A DNA stretch of 56,285 bases, taken from assembly GCA_025352375.1 (NCBI GenBank), contig JANXTL010000018.1:1-56285 (forward strand), read 5' to 3'. Positions within the stretch are counted from its first letter, which is position 1; each line of letters starts with the position of its first letter. This DNA is from Acetobacteraceae bacterium (GTDB taxonomy: Bacteria; Pseudomonadota; Alphaproteobacteria; Acetobacterales; Acetobacteraceae). The notes below the pieces were generated by a model that worked only from the letters and a program-made list of their open reading frames with translations, did not search any database and was not told where the DNA came from. A program made the translations under genes and the position numbers. Of this stretch, positions 8,612 through 22,132 are shown one piece after another.

Positions 8612-9255
8612 AGACATCTGAAGCTCGGGGTTCGGTCGCCGCGGCGTACCGCGACCTCGGGCGTCGCGGGCTGATTGTCGGCAGCGCCGGCAACGTCAGC
8701 GCGCGAACCGGTAAGGGCATGGCGATTACGCCGTCCGGCGGCAATCCCGACCGAGCGAGGCCGGGCGATATGGCGGTGGTGACGCTGGAGGGGGTGGCGT
8801 CAGGGGATGCGACGCCGTCCAGCGAATGGTCGATGCATGCAGAGATTTATAAGACGAAACCCGGCGCGGGATGCATTGTGCATACCCATGCGGACGCCTG
8901 CACGGCACTGGCCTGCCTGAATGAGGGTTTACCGCCGTTCCACTACATGGTGCTGCAATTCGGCGGTGGCGACGTACGCTGTGCCCCGTACGTGACGTTT
9001 GGCACCAGGGCGTTGGCGGACCTCGCAGCCGAGGCAATGACCGATCGCAGCGCGTGCCTGCTGGCTAACCACGGCATGATCGTCTGCGGGCGCGACGTCG
9101 CCGACGCGGTATCCAATGCCGTATTGCTGGAAACCCTGTGTCGGCAATATTTGCTGGCGCGCTCCGCCGGCACGCCTCGCCTCCTGACTGACGAAGATAT
9201 TGCAGCGGCGCGCGAGCGGTTCAAAACCTACGGTCCCCGGCCAGCAAGGAAATAA
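8608..9255 (+). CDS. Class II aldolase/adducin family protein
   Basis: The protein has 215 residues from the TTG at 8608, which overlaps the dehydrogenase stop (TTGA). This start puts the family N-terminus (AYRDLGRRGLIVGSAGNVSAR) in place; a longer frame from 8533 only rereads the dehydrogenase gene. Zinc ligands H92 and H94 (HTHAD) and H155 (NHG), and catalytic E73 (SSEWSMH), are all present, as in fuculose-1-phosphate aldolase and ribulose-phosphate epimerase relatives. It probably cleaves or decarboxylates a hydroxy or phospho compound produced by the neighbouring dehydrogenase (inference). Confidence 0.85.
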   Translation: MKTSEARGSVAAAYRDLGRRGLIVGSAGNVSARTGKGMAITPSGGNPDRARPGDMAVVTLEGVASGDATPSSEWSMHAEIYKTKPGAGCIVHTHADACTALACLNEGLPPFHYMVLQFGGGDVRCAPYVTFGTRALADLAAEAMTDRSACLLANHGMIVCGRDVADAVSNAVLLETLCRQYLLARSAGTPRLLTDEDIAAARERFKTYGPRPARK

Positions 9256-9258
9256 ACC

Positions 9259-9870
9259 ATGGATAGCGAACGCCCTTTCTATCACGATGGCATGCGGGAA
9301 TGGCAGGACCGCTTCGATGGCAAACGGGTCGCGGACGCACTCGAAAAGCACCGCATCCGGCACGATTTCTGGGACGCGGACCGGGCGCTGATTGAAAGCA
9401 CACCGTTCTTCTTCATCGCGACATCGTTCGAAGCGTTCACCGACTGCAGCATGAAGTCGGGCGTGCCGGGGTTCGTGAAAATTGTTGGTCCGGGAACAAT
9501 CGAATACCCAGAATACGACGGCAATTCAATGTACCGCACCTTAGGAAATATCGCGCGAAACCCCAATGTGGGACTTCTGTTTGTAAAATTCGACGGCGCG
9601 ACGTTGCGGGTTAGGGCCAGCGGACAGGCAATTATTCTCGACGATTCCGAAGCCTTGGCGCGTCATCATGGCGCCAAGGTGGTCGTGCGCATCGTATGCG
9701 AATTATACTCCAATTGCGTGCGATCAGTACATAATCTGACGACCGGGGAAATCTCTCCGTATATGCCAGCGGAAGGCTACATTCCGCCGGCTCCGGAATG
9801 GAAAAGCCGGGACTACATCCGCGACTTACTGCCAATAAACGACCCGCATGCGAGCAAAAAGGGCGACTGA
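9259..9870 (+). CDS. Pyridoxamine 5'-phosphate oxidase-like FMN-binding protein
   Basis: The protein has 203 residues, with a split-barrel core. The segment from LIESTPFFFIATSFEAFTDC through KIVGPGTIEYPEYDGNSMY to IARNPNVGLLFVKFD matches the PNPOx-like pattern of beta strands and the N-x-x-x-N-P-x-V-G-L-L-F strand. Family members bind FMN or F420 and reduce small substrates or act as chaperone-like flavin proteins. The gap from the aldolase stop is 3 bp and to the next ATG 4 bp, so it is clearly inside the operon. Codon use is more AT-rich near 9500-9800 than in its neighbours. Confidence 0.8.
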   Translation: MDSERPFYHDGMREWQDRFDGKRVADALEKHRIRHDFWDADRALIESTPFFFIATSFEAFTDCSMKSGVPGFVKIVGPGTIEYPEYDGNSMYRTLGNIARNPNVGLLFVKFDGATLRVRASGQAIILDDSEALARHHGAKVVVRIVCELYSNCVRSVHNLTTGEISPYMPAEGYIPPAPEWKSRDYIRDLLPINDPHASKKGD

Positions 9871-9874
9871 CACC

Positions 9875-11095
9875 ATGAAAAGACGATCGCTGCTACTAAC
9901 CGGACTCGCGACCGCAGCCCTGCCGCGACGGGCGTTCGCGCAACAGAAACCCATCCGCATCGGCGTGCTGACCGACATGGCCGGTCCATACTCGGCCAAC
10001 ACCGGCCAAGGTTCGGTAGCGGGCGCGCAGCTCGCAATCGACGATTTCGCCAAATCGCACCCCGCCATCAAAGTGGAGCTGGTGTCGGCCGACCTGCAAT
10101 TGAAACCCGATATCGCGCTGGCGATCTCATCCGGCTGGATCGACAACGACAGCGTCGATGCGATCACCGACGTACCGCTGTCTTCGGCCGCTTTCGCGAT
10201 TAGCGATTTGGTGGCGAAGCGGGACAAGGTGGCGTTGTTCACCGGTGCGGCTTCGGCCGATATAACCGGGGCGAAATGCGGCACCAACCATTTGCATTGG
10301 TGTTACGATACCTGGTCCATGCCGCATGGCGTCGTTGCCGCGACCGTGAAGGAGGGCGGGGATAGTTGGTTCTTCATCACGGCCGACTATGCATTCGGGC
10401 ATGCTTTGCAGCGGGACGCCGCCAGCTTCGTCACCGCCGCGGGCGGCAAGTTGCTCGGACAGGCACTGGCACCGTTCCCCGGCACGACAGATTTTTCGTC
10501 CTTCATCGTGCAGGCCAAGGCGAGTGGCGCAAAGGTGCTGGGCTTGGCCAATGGCGGCCTGGATACCGTGAATTGCATCAAGCAGGCCGCCGAATTCGGC
10601 ATCATGAAGGGCGGGCAGAAGGTCGCCGGCATGCTGATGCTGATTCAGGACATTCACGGCATCGGGTTGCAGGCCGGGCAGGGCGTCGTGATGACCGAAC
10701 CTTACTATTGGAATCTGAACGACGCCACCCGAGCGTTCGCCGCACGTTTCAAGAAGATCCGCGATGGGAATGTGCCGAACTCGGCGCAGGCAGGGCAATA
10801 CTCGGCGGTAACTCATTATCTGAAAGCGATCGCTGCTGTCGGTGTCGACAAAGCCAAGGCCAGCGGCAAAGCGGTGCTCACACAGATGAAAGCGATGCCC
10901 ACCGACGACCCGATTTTCGGCAAGGGCATGATTCGTGCGGACGGCCGCAAGATCCACGATATGCATTTGTTTGAGGTGAAATCCCCCGCGCAATCGAAGG
11001 AACCGTGGGACTATTACATCCATAAACGCACCGTTCCCGCCGCGGAGGCCTTCCGGCCGATCGCGCAGGGCAACTGCCCGCTGACCAAGGCCTAA
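9875..11095 (+). CDS. ABC transporter substrate-binding protein (branched-chain amino acid/urea type)
   Basis: The protein has 406 residues from the ATG at 9875. That start gives MKRRSLLLTGLATAALPRRAFA, a twin-arginine-like export signal; an in-frame ATG 27 bases upstream would overlap the previous gene and spoil the signal. The mature part (IRIGVLTDMAGPYSANTGQG, AQLAIDDF, then IDNDSVDAI) is a Peripla_BP_6 receptor of the LivK/AmiC class. No permease or ATPase gene follows, so it is an orphan receptor that must use a distant ABC system. The position suggests it collects the substrate of the dehydrogenase/aldolase pair (inference). Confidence 0.86.
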   Translation: MKRRSLLLTGLATAALPRRAFAQQKPIRIGVLTDMAGPYSANTGQGSVAGAQLAIDDFAKSHPAIKVELVSADLQLKPDIALAISSGWIDNDSVDAITDVPLSSAAFAISDLVAKRDKVALFTGAASADITGAKCGTNHLHWCYDTWSMPHGVVAATVKEGGDSWFFITADYAFGHALQRDAASFVTAAGGKLLGQALAPFPGTTDFSSFIVQAKASGAKVLGLANGGLDTVNCIKQAAEFGIMKGGQKVAGMLMLIQDIHGIGLQAGQGVVMTEPYYWNLNDATRAFAARFKKIRDGNVPNSAQAGQYSAVTHYLKAIAAVGVDKAKASGKAVLTQMKAMPTDDPIFGKGMIRADGRKIHDMHLFEVKSPAQSKEPWDYYIHKRTVPAAEAFRPIAQGNCPLTKA

Positions 11096-11099
11096 CCCG

Positions 11100-12236
11100 A
11101 TGCGCAAGCTGCTCGTTTTGCTGTTGCTGCTAACGGCTGGACGAGCGGCCGCGTTCGAGCCGATCCAGTTTCTGGTCTATGGCGACATGCCATACAGCAT
11201 GGATGGTAAGCCCGTGCTGCTGACAGACGGGCGGTCGGACCAACAGGTATTCGACCAGGACCTCCGCCCGATGATGCGCGACCACCCCGCGCCGTTCATT
11301 ATACACGCTGGCGACCTTGGACGGCCGGAAACGTCGTGTAGCGATGCCGATTTGGAACGACACCTCGGCTATTGGCGGGGCTTCGGCAAGCCGGTTTTTT
11401 ACACCATTGGCGACAACGACTGGATCGACTGCATCCGCTCCGTCATTCCAGGCGGACCGAAACCCCCGCTGGAGCGGTTGGCGCGGATCCGGGAATTACT
11501 GTTCTCCGACGCCGCGTTGGCGTCCTATCAACCCACGCGCCCCGGCTGGACCGTGCGTCACGATGTCGGCGGCCTGAGGGAGGATACGGCTTGGAGCACC
11601 GATAATCCGGCATTCGCGTTCCTGGAACTGCACATCGTCAGCTCCTGCGATGGCCGCGACACGACCGGGAAACAGCCGTGCAAGATGGTCCCGGAACCCG
11701 CCATGGACGCGGAGACCAAAGCGTTGATCGAAGACGCCGCCGAACGCGTCCGCCGCAATCTTGTCGCGCTGCGAGAAGCCTATGCGCAAGCCGAGGCGCA
11801 ACATCGGGTCATGCTGGTCATCGCCATTCAGGCCGACATGTTCGGCAAACCCGCCGACGATGCCAAGCATCCCGCCGATATCTGGGAACGCTGCAAAACC
11901 CAGCTGGAATTCAAGCCGTTCTGCGATGTGCTGCCCGAGCTGGCGGCGGCGTTCTCCGGCAGTACGCTTCTGATCCACGGGGATACGAGCGCTTATTGCC
12001 TGGAGGAGTTGCCGATCCCGGCAAAAGCCGGCCAGAAATTCTGGCGGCTAAACGCGCCGGGCGATTTCGGCGAGATCGACGCCGATGTCGTGACGATCGC
12101 GGCCGGGGCGGACGGGAAGCCGAACGTATCCGTAACCGGATTACTGTCGGACAAGCCTCCGCCGTCGAGCTGCGACCAGGCACAGTATGCGTTCAAACAG
12201 AACGGGAGTTCGCCGGCCTATCCGCGAAGGCGGTGA
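11100..12236 (+). CDS. Exported calcineurin-like metallophosphoesterase
   Basis: The protein has 378 residues. A short Sec signal (RKLLVLLLLLTAGRAAA) is followed by the metallophosphoesterase blocks: LVYGDMPYS, IIHAGDLG, YTIGDNDW and, near the C-terminus, LIHGDTS. These give the D, D, N and H metal ligands of the fold, although the second block has GD-L-G rather than GD-x-x-D and the third has GDND in place of GNHE. An insert with several cysteines (C-DGRDTTGKQPC) may be disulphide-bonded. It starts 4 bp after the binding-protein stop and ends the operon. Release of phosphate from an organic ester in the periplasm is the likely role. Confidence 0.78.
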   Translation: MRKLLVLLLLLTAGRAAAFEPIQFLVYGDMPYSMDGKPVLLTDGRSDQQVFDQDLRPMMRDHPAPFIIHAGDLGRPETSCSDADLERHLGYWRGFGKPVFYTIGDNDWIDCIRSVIPGGPKPPLERLARIRELLFSDAALASYQPTRPGWTVRHDVGGLREDTAWSTDNPAFAFLELHIVSSCDGRDTTGKQPCKMVPEPAMDAETKALIEDAAERVRRNLVALREAYAQAEAQHRVMLVIAIQADMFGKPADDAKHPADIWERCKTQLEFKPFCDVLPELAAAFSGSTLLIHGDTSAYCLEELPIPAKAGQKFWRLNAPGDFGEIDADVVTIAAGADGKPNVSVTGLLSDKPPPSSCDQAQYAFKQNGSSPAYPRRR

Positions 12237-12336
12237 CCGACACCCTTCCTGCGAAGCGCGACGTCTTCCGGCGGCATCCAAGGCGCATACTGACGCCGGT
12301 GAAAATGCCGCACGTCATCGATGCCGGCCGTATGTA

Positions 12337-13068
12337 TCAAACGGCGATCAGTCCAATCGCATCGTCCTCCAGCACCGCGCAGGTCAGCTTCTCCCCCAGC
12401 CCGGCACCAGTATCCAAGGCGATACGGTTCTTGCCGATTGTCACGCTGGGTGTGGAGGAGTGTCCGTGCACGACGATGCAGCCGAAATCGTCCTCCGAGA
12501 ACAGGAAGGGTTGGCGCATGGCAACCAGGTCGTCGGTCAACTGCCGATCCAGCGGCACGCCTGGGCGGATGCCGGCGTGGACGAAGACGTAGTCGCCTTC
12601 CTGGTGCATCAGTGTCAGCCCGCGCAGGAACGCGACATGGGACGCTGGCAGTGCGGCCTCCCACTCTTCCCGGGGCAGTTCCCCATCGAGACCCCAGCTT
12701 TCCAAAGCCTGCCGCCCGCCGGCCCAAAGCCAATCTGTCGCCGCTGCTTTATCGCCGCCCAGGGCGTCTACCAGCATGCGTTCATGGTCGCCCATCAGGT
12801 TCACCACCTTCGCACCCCGGACAGCCGGACCCGAGGCTAAAAGCGCGACAACGCCAGCGCTGTCCGGTCCCTGATCGATGTAGTCGCCCAAATGCACCAG
12901 CGTCGCGAACGTCGTGGGTCGAGCAGCCAGATCGGCGGCGACGGCCGCATGGAGCCGACGGAGTTTGTCCGGATGCCCGTGCACGTCCCCGATCGCGTAA
13001 ACCCGCCGCCCCCGCGGCAGATGACCAGGCGCTTGCAGGAAACGCAGCGCTTCGGCGCTTTCCGCCAT
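12337..13068 (-). CDS. PPP-type serine/threonine (or diadenosine polyphosphate-like) phosphatase
   Basis: All PPP blocks are present in order: YAIGDVHGH, LVHLGDYIDQGPDS, VNLMGDHERM (GDHE instead of the usual GNHE), VFVHAGIRPG and VVHGHSS. These supply the two-metal site. Bacterial relatives remove phosphate from proteins or hydrolyse Ap4A. I chose the ATG at 13068 (243 residues, GDVHG near residue 26, as usual); upstream ATG at 13110 or GTG at 13155 would add an arginine-rich stretch that looks non-native. It is divergent from the dehydratase pair and convergent with the phosphoesterase gene. The 100 bases between 12237 and 12336 hold no gene. Confidence 0.85.
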   Translation of the reverse strand: MAESAEALRFLQAPGHLPRGRRVYAIGDVHGHPDKLRRLHAAVAADLAARPTTFATLVHLGDYIDQGPDSAGVVALLASGPAVRGAKVVNLMGDHERMLVDALGGDKAAATDWLWAGGRQALESWGLDGELPREEWEAALPASHVAFLRGLTLMHQEGDYVFVHAGIRPGVPLDRQLTDDLVAMRQPFLFSEDDFGCIVVHGHSSTPSVTIGKNRIALDTGAGLGEKLTCAVLEDDAIGLIAV

Positions 13069-13218
13069 CGCGCGCGGCCCCGTCCACGTCGGAATCGCGG
13101 CCGCTTCCATCGCCGCGCGCCGCGACGCGCCTCGGCTTCGAAGCGGCCGCCTCACGCCCTGTTCCCCTTTGCGCCGAGCCTGCTAACCTGTCCCGGTAAC
13201 AAGCACCGGAGGAAACAA

Positions 13219-13701
13219 TTGGCCAAAATCACATTCCCCGTCGAAGCGACCCACATCATGATGTTCGCGCGCGCGATCGGCGACACCAACCCCGTCTACC
13301 ACGACGCGGAGGCAGCCAAGAAGACCGAGGCGGGCGGCATCATCGCCCCCCCCAGCTTCGCCCAGGCGGTCGCGCAGTTCGACCCCGACTACCACCTTCG
13401 CCCCAGGCCCGGCCAGAAGTGGTTCGGCTCGGGCAAGACCCCCTCGGGCGTCGAGGGCAAGCCCGCGTCGTCCGGTGGCCTGCACGCGGAACAGCATTAC
13501 GAGTACGTCCGCCCGCTGCGGGCCGGCGACGTGCTGACCTGCGAAACCACTCCCGGCAAAACCTGGGAACGCGAGAGCAAGCGCGCCGGCAAACTGACCT
13601 TCCGGGAGCGGGTGACCGAATACCGCGACCAGAAGGGCGAGCTGGTGATGATCGCCCGCGGCGTCGGTGTGACCACCGAACGACCCGTGGACCAGGGCTA
13701 A
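13219..13701 (+). CDS. MaoC-like dehydratase, FAS1-type N-terminal subunit
   Basis: The protein has 160 residues from a TTG at 13219, which sits 6 nt after a strong GGAGG and begins the hot-dog domain at once (AKITFPVEATHIMMFARAIG). The pattern ARAIGDTNPVYHDAEAA followed by GGIIAPPSFAQ is that of the non-catalytic partner in two-gene MaoC enzymes, such as mycobacterial HadA. A product-like loop with WFGSGKTPSG is present. It lies 14 bp before the catalytic partner, also behind a strong ribosome site, so the pair probably forms a heterodimeric (R)-3-hydroxyacyl thioester dehydratase. The acyl substrate is unknown. Confidence 0.82.
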   Translation: MAKITFPVEATHIMMFARAIGDTNPVYHDAEAAKKTEAGGIIAPPSFAQAVAQFDPDYHLRPRPGQKWFGSGKTPSGVEGKPASSGGLHAEQHYEYVRPLRAGDVLTCETTPGKTWERESKRAGKLTFRERVTEYRDQKGELVMIARGVGVTTERPVDQG

Positions 13702-13715
13702 GGAGGAATTTCGAC

Positions 13716-14138
13716 ATGGCACTGAAAGCATCGGCCCTTAAAATTGGCGACAACCACAGCGAATGCGTGGTGGAAAACCTGTCCCGCACCCAGATCGTGC
13801 AATACGCGGGGGTCTCGGGCGACTACAACCCGCTGCACTCCGACGAAGTGTATACCACCCAAATCGCCGGCTACCCCAGCGTTTTCGCGCACGGCATGCT
13901 GACGATGGGATTGACCAGCAAAATGCTGACGAACTACGTCGGCGACGGCCGCCTGACCAAGTTCGGCGTCCGCTTCACCAATCAGGTGTGGCCGGGCGAC
14001 ACGCTGCAATCCACCGCCACGGTCGAGGCCATCCGTGAAGAAGGCGGCCAGCATTACGTGGATTTGAAGCTGACAACGGTAAACCAGGACGGCAAGGAAG
14101 TCGTTTCCGGTTCCGCTACGGCGCGGGTCGACGCTTGA
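13716..14138 (+). CDS. MaoC-like dehydratase, catalytic subunit
   Basis: The protein has 140 residues. AGGAGG lies 9 nt before the ATG. It carries the hydratase-2 motif: YAGVSGDYNPLHSDEVY with the catalytic D and H, followed by FAHGMLTMG. With its upstream partner it matches HadAB-type two-subunit (R)-specific enoyl hydratases/3-hydroxyacyl dehydratases. A strong hairpin 7 bases after the stop (14145-14174) may end the transcript. Confidence 0.85.
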   Translation: MALKASALKIGDNHSECVVENLSRTQIVQYAGVSGDYNPLHSDEVYTTQIAGYPSVFAHGMLTMGLTSKMLTNYVGDGRLTKFGVRFTNQVWPGDTLQSTATVEAIREEGGQHYVDLKLTTVNQDGKEVVSGSATARVDA

Positions 14139-14144
14139 TGCGGT

Positions 14145-14174
14145 AACTCCTCCCCGTTTCGGCGGGGAGGGGTT
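14145..14174. terminator. Hairpin between converging genes, probable bidirectional terminator
   Basis: A 12-bp stem (AACTCCTCCCCG against CGGGGAGGGGTT, one G-T wobble) with a 6-nt loop lies just after the dehydratase stop. It covers the last bases of the decayed gene on the opposite strand. It lacks a T-run, so intrinsic termination is likely but not certain. Confidence 0.5.
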
Positions 14175-14420
14175 ATTCCGCCGCGATGTCGGCGTTCTGG
14201 GCCTGGGCCATGTACCAGAGGCCGTCGGCGTCGACATCGACTTCCGGTTCGGCGGCACTGCCAAATCGCTCGGATCGAGCCCGCCATACAACACGCTTAT
14301 GTCGGCGATCATGATTTGGACTTCCCGCCCCGCGCGCTCGGCATGAAAATGCGGTGGGTCATGGTCGCGCCGGCGGAGCATGACGCGGATACGGCTTGGA
14401 AGGAGGGCGACTGTTGGCAT
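14173..14420 (-). pseudogene. DUF4160/DUF2442 toxin-antitoxin-like remnant
   Basis: From the ATG at 14420 the protein reads MPTVALLPSRIRVMLRRRDH, then DPPHFHAE and REVQIMIADISVLYGG, a DUF4160 N-terminus (R-x-DH-x-PPHxH). Homology then stops. Two frames over, from about 14270, the sequence continues as RFGSAAEPEVDVDADGLWYM and AQAQNADIAAE, then a TAA at 14173. This resembles the end of the DUF2442 proteins usually encoded next to DUF4160. The 248-bp span is not a multiple of three. The simplest reading is an old two-gene pair collapsed by an internal deletion. The DUF4160 part is fairly clear; the DUF2442 part is tentative. Confidence 0.45.
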
Positions 14421-14481
14421 GACTCGACGGCCATGCCACGCAAAGGTTAACAAACCGTTTACGCAAGCAAAGAAAAATCGG

Positions 14482-18221
<3,740 letters not shown>

Positions 18222-18242
18222 GCGGCGACCGCGCCGGGTCGA

Positions 18243-19118
18243 TCAGAAAATGGAGTGCCAGGCGCGGGACATGAAACCGCGCTCTGGTGGCTGCGGGAGT
18301 TCGTCAGCCGAAGTGGTCACACGCTCGCCGACCAAATTCGCGTAGCTGTCGGAATACCACTCGCTGCCGGGATAGTTATGACCCAGCACGGCGGCCGTTT
18401 TACGGGCTTCGTCCTTCAGACCAAGTGCCAGATAAATTTCGGTCAGTCGGTGCAGTGCCTCCGCGACGTGGTTCGTGGTCTGATAGTCGTTCACGACCTT
18501 TTGGAACCGGCCGACGGCGGCTTGATACAAATGCTGCCTTTCATACCAGCGCCCGACCTCCATCTCCTTGCCGGCGAGGTGATCGACGCAGAGGTCGATC
18601 TTCAATTTGGCATCGCGGGCGTAGGGCGATTCCGGGAAGCGGTTCACCACATCGCGCAGCGCGTTCAAGGCTTGTTCGGTGCCGTGCTGGTCGCGCTGAA
18701 TGTCCGCAATCTGCTCGTAGTACGACAATGCGCGCAGGTAGTATGCATAAGCGGCGTCGTGGTGGGCCGGATGCAGCTGGATGAACCGGTCCAGCGTGCC
18801 GATCGCGTCGGTGTAGTGGTTACGTAGGTACTGGGTGTAACCCTGCATCAATTGCGCACTGACCGCCCAACTGGCATAGGGGTAGTTCTGCTGAACAGCG
18901 GCGAACTGATCTTCCGCCGAGCTGTAGCGCTTGGCCTTCAAGGCATCGAGGCCGTTGCTGTACATGTCCTCCACCGGCGCGACGGGAACGTTCGTCCCGT
19001 CGTCCTTTTCGGAGTCGCCGCATCCCGTCAGCATCGGCAGCAGCAGGATGAAAGCCAGGACGGTCCGGCCGATGGCCGAACGCGGGACGGGAAAGCGGGG
19101 GGTGTGATTCTGATCCAT
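18243..19118 (-). CDS. bamD: Outer membrane protein assembly lipoprotein BamD
   Basis: The protein has 291 residues from the ATG at 19118, which gives a basic n-region, a hydrophobic core and the lipobox LTGC with lipidated C33. The mature part holds five TPR-like helical repeats (from YSNGLDALKAKRYSSAEDQF onward), including the Y-A-x-W-A-x-x-A-x-x-M-x-x-Y pattern and Y-Y-L-R-A-L-x-Y-Y. BamD links BamA to the other lipoproteins in beta-barrel insertion. A longer reading to 19337 is only open frame. A weak promoter-like pair (TTCGCG, 16 bp, TATAGG) can be drawn just upstream. Confidence 0.93.
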   Translation of the reverse strand: MDQNHTPRFPVPRSAIGRTVLAFILLLPMLTGCGDSEKDDGTNVPVAPVEDMYSNGLDALKAKRYSSAEDQFAAVQQNYPYASWAVSAQLMQGYTQYLRNHYTDAIGTLDRFIQLHPAHHDAAYAYYLRALSYYEQIADIQRDQHGTEQALNALRDVVNRFPESPYARDAKLKIDLCVDHLAGKEMEVGRWYERQHLYQAAVGRFQKVVNDYQTTNHVAEALHRLTEIYLALGLKDEARKTAAVLGHNYPGSEWYSDSYANLVGERVTTSADELPQPPERGFMSRAWHSIF

Positions 19119-19173
19119 CCCGTCCCCTATAGCACAGGTCGGGACCGCGCGAAGATGGGGGCCGACAATCGGC

Positions 19174-19680
19174 TTACGCCAGCGCCAAAATCCGCCTGAC
19201 CCGCCGTTGCTCGGTTTCAAAGTTGATCTTCGCCGCGGCCTTGGCCACTGCGAACATGTCGTCCCGCGGCTGGATGCCGGTGTTCCCGCGCAGCCATGCG
19301 ACGATCTCCGCCAAGTGCCAAAGACTGGGTTCGCCAATATGCACGGGGACCGGGAATGAGGCTTTGCCGGTGGCGTATTTGCGCATGTTCTGGCGGGTGA
19401 AGCCGAAAATTTCGGCCATGTCGGTGAGGCCCACCAGGTCGGGCCCCGCCTGCACCAACTTGGCGCCGGGGATGGCGCCGGTCACATTTTGAATGGCAGA
19501 GCGCAAAGCGGCTTCGGCGGACTCCGCCGAACGAGTGAAATCCAGGCCGATCGTGCCGACCGGGCCGACACCAACCGTCGCGTCGTCGCAACCGGCTTCG
19601 AACAGGGCATCGGCCAACGCTGCCGGGTTTTCGTTCCCGGCGGGCAGCGCGAAGTTCAGCACAAATGAGAAGTCTTCCAT
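19174..19680 (-). CDS. HTH-type protein, second part of a HicA-like/HTH module
   Basis: The protein has 168 residues. Two parts are visible: an N-terminal alpha/beta region (FSFVLNFALPAGNENPAALA, then FEAGCDDATVG) of about 75 residues, and a C-terminal helix-turn-helix LVGLTDMAEIFGFTRQNMRK followed by HLAEIVAWLRG, like AlpA/MerR-type DNA-binding heads. It is in the same reading frame as the HicA-like segment upstream, with no stop between that segment's TGA and this ATG. It is likely the antitoxin-like autoregulator of the palindrome at 19991-20006. Function is inferred from context; I know no characterised homologue. Confidence 0.7.
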   Translation of the reverse strand: MEDFSFVLNFALPAGNENPAALADALFEAGCDDATVGVGPVGTIGLDFTRSAESAEAALRSAIQNVTGAIPGAKLVQAGPDLVGLTDMAEIFGFTRQNMRKYATGKASFPVPVHIGEPSLWHLAEIVAWLRGNTGIQPRDDMFAVAKAAAKINFETEQRRVRRILALA

Positions 19681-19953
19681 CGTCGTTTCCTGGGGTTCTG
19701 GTCTGTGGCCCCGTTTCCGGATGCAGCCATCGATCAGCCGAATAATTTGCCGCGCGTGGTTTTCCGCGTTCTTGGGCGTGCTCCAGCTGGAGAACTGGCA
19801 GAAAGTCCCGCACCGGCATTCTTTGTCGTTTCATGGGCACCGCAGCATGCCCCAGGCGTGTCCGGTCGCTTTCGTGTGCTGCCAACCGCAATGAATGGCA
19901 TATTCGACCGCGGCCTCGATCTCCTTCCTGGGGTGTCTGGGCCGGTTGGCCAT
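19681..19953 (-). pseudogene. HicA-like small protein interrupted by one in-frame TGA
   Basis: From the ATG at 19953 (AAGGA 10 nt upstream) the frame reads MANRPRHPRKEIEAAVEYAI, then CGWQHTKATGHAWGMLRCP, and stops at TGA (19831-19833, codon 41). The same frame then continues without a break as NDKECRCGTFCQFSSWSTPK and NAENHARQIIRLIDGC, and runs on into the HTH protein at 19680. GW-x-x-x-x-x-GHAWG recalls the HicA double-stranded-RNA-binding fold (G-F/W ... GSH). Conserved cysteines and STP-x-N-x-x-NHA lie after the stop, so the native protein clearly spans it. Either a nonsense mutation or a recoded codon is present; a read-through product would be a 260-codon fusion with the HTH protein. Confidence 0.6.
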
Positions 19954-19969
19954 CGTTATTGTCCTTATC

Positions 19970-19998
19970 TCTTTACGGGTCGGCTGGCGGGTTGTCAA
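19970..19998 (-). promoter_or_regulatory. Sigma-70-type promoter of the HicA-like/HTH module
   Basis: On the minus strand a perfect -35 TTGACA (19993-19998) is followed, after exactly 17 bp, by TAAAGA (19970-19975). It lies about 17-22 bases before the ATG at 19953. This is the best-looking promoter in the window. Confidence 0.65.
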
Positions 19999-20006
19999 TG
20001 GACAAC
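19991..20006. promoter_or_regulatory. Palindromic operator over the module's -35 box
   Basis: GTTGTC-AATG-GACAAC is a perfect 6-bp inverted repeat with a 4-bp spacer, covering the -35 element. The half-site flank ACAACTTT occurs again at 20027-20034, 25 bp away. A dimeric HTH protein bound here would block the promoter, so autoregulation by the 19174-19680 product is likely. Confidence 0.55.
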
Positions 20007-20110
20007 TTTTGACGATGCTTCGATATACAACTTTAGATAGCATATCAACCGGTCTTTTTCTACCGAACACAACCACCCATTTGACACCGCGCCCAGACTG
20101 GCCGCACAAT

Positions 20111-22118
<2,008 letters not shown>

Positions 22119-22132
22119 TCGGTTCGTTCGCG

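Noticed and set aside
19831-19833. The TGA in the HicA-like gene considered as a selenocysteine codon
   Set aside because: I saw no convincing SECIS-like hairpin just downstream, and the surrounding residues suggest His or Tyr at this place in relatives rather than Cys; nonsense mutation is simpler.
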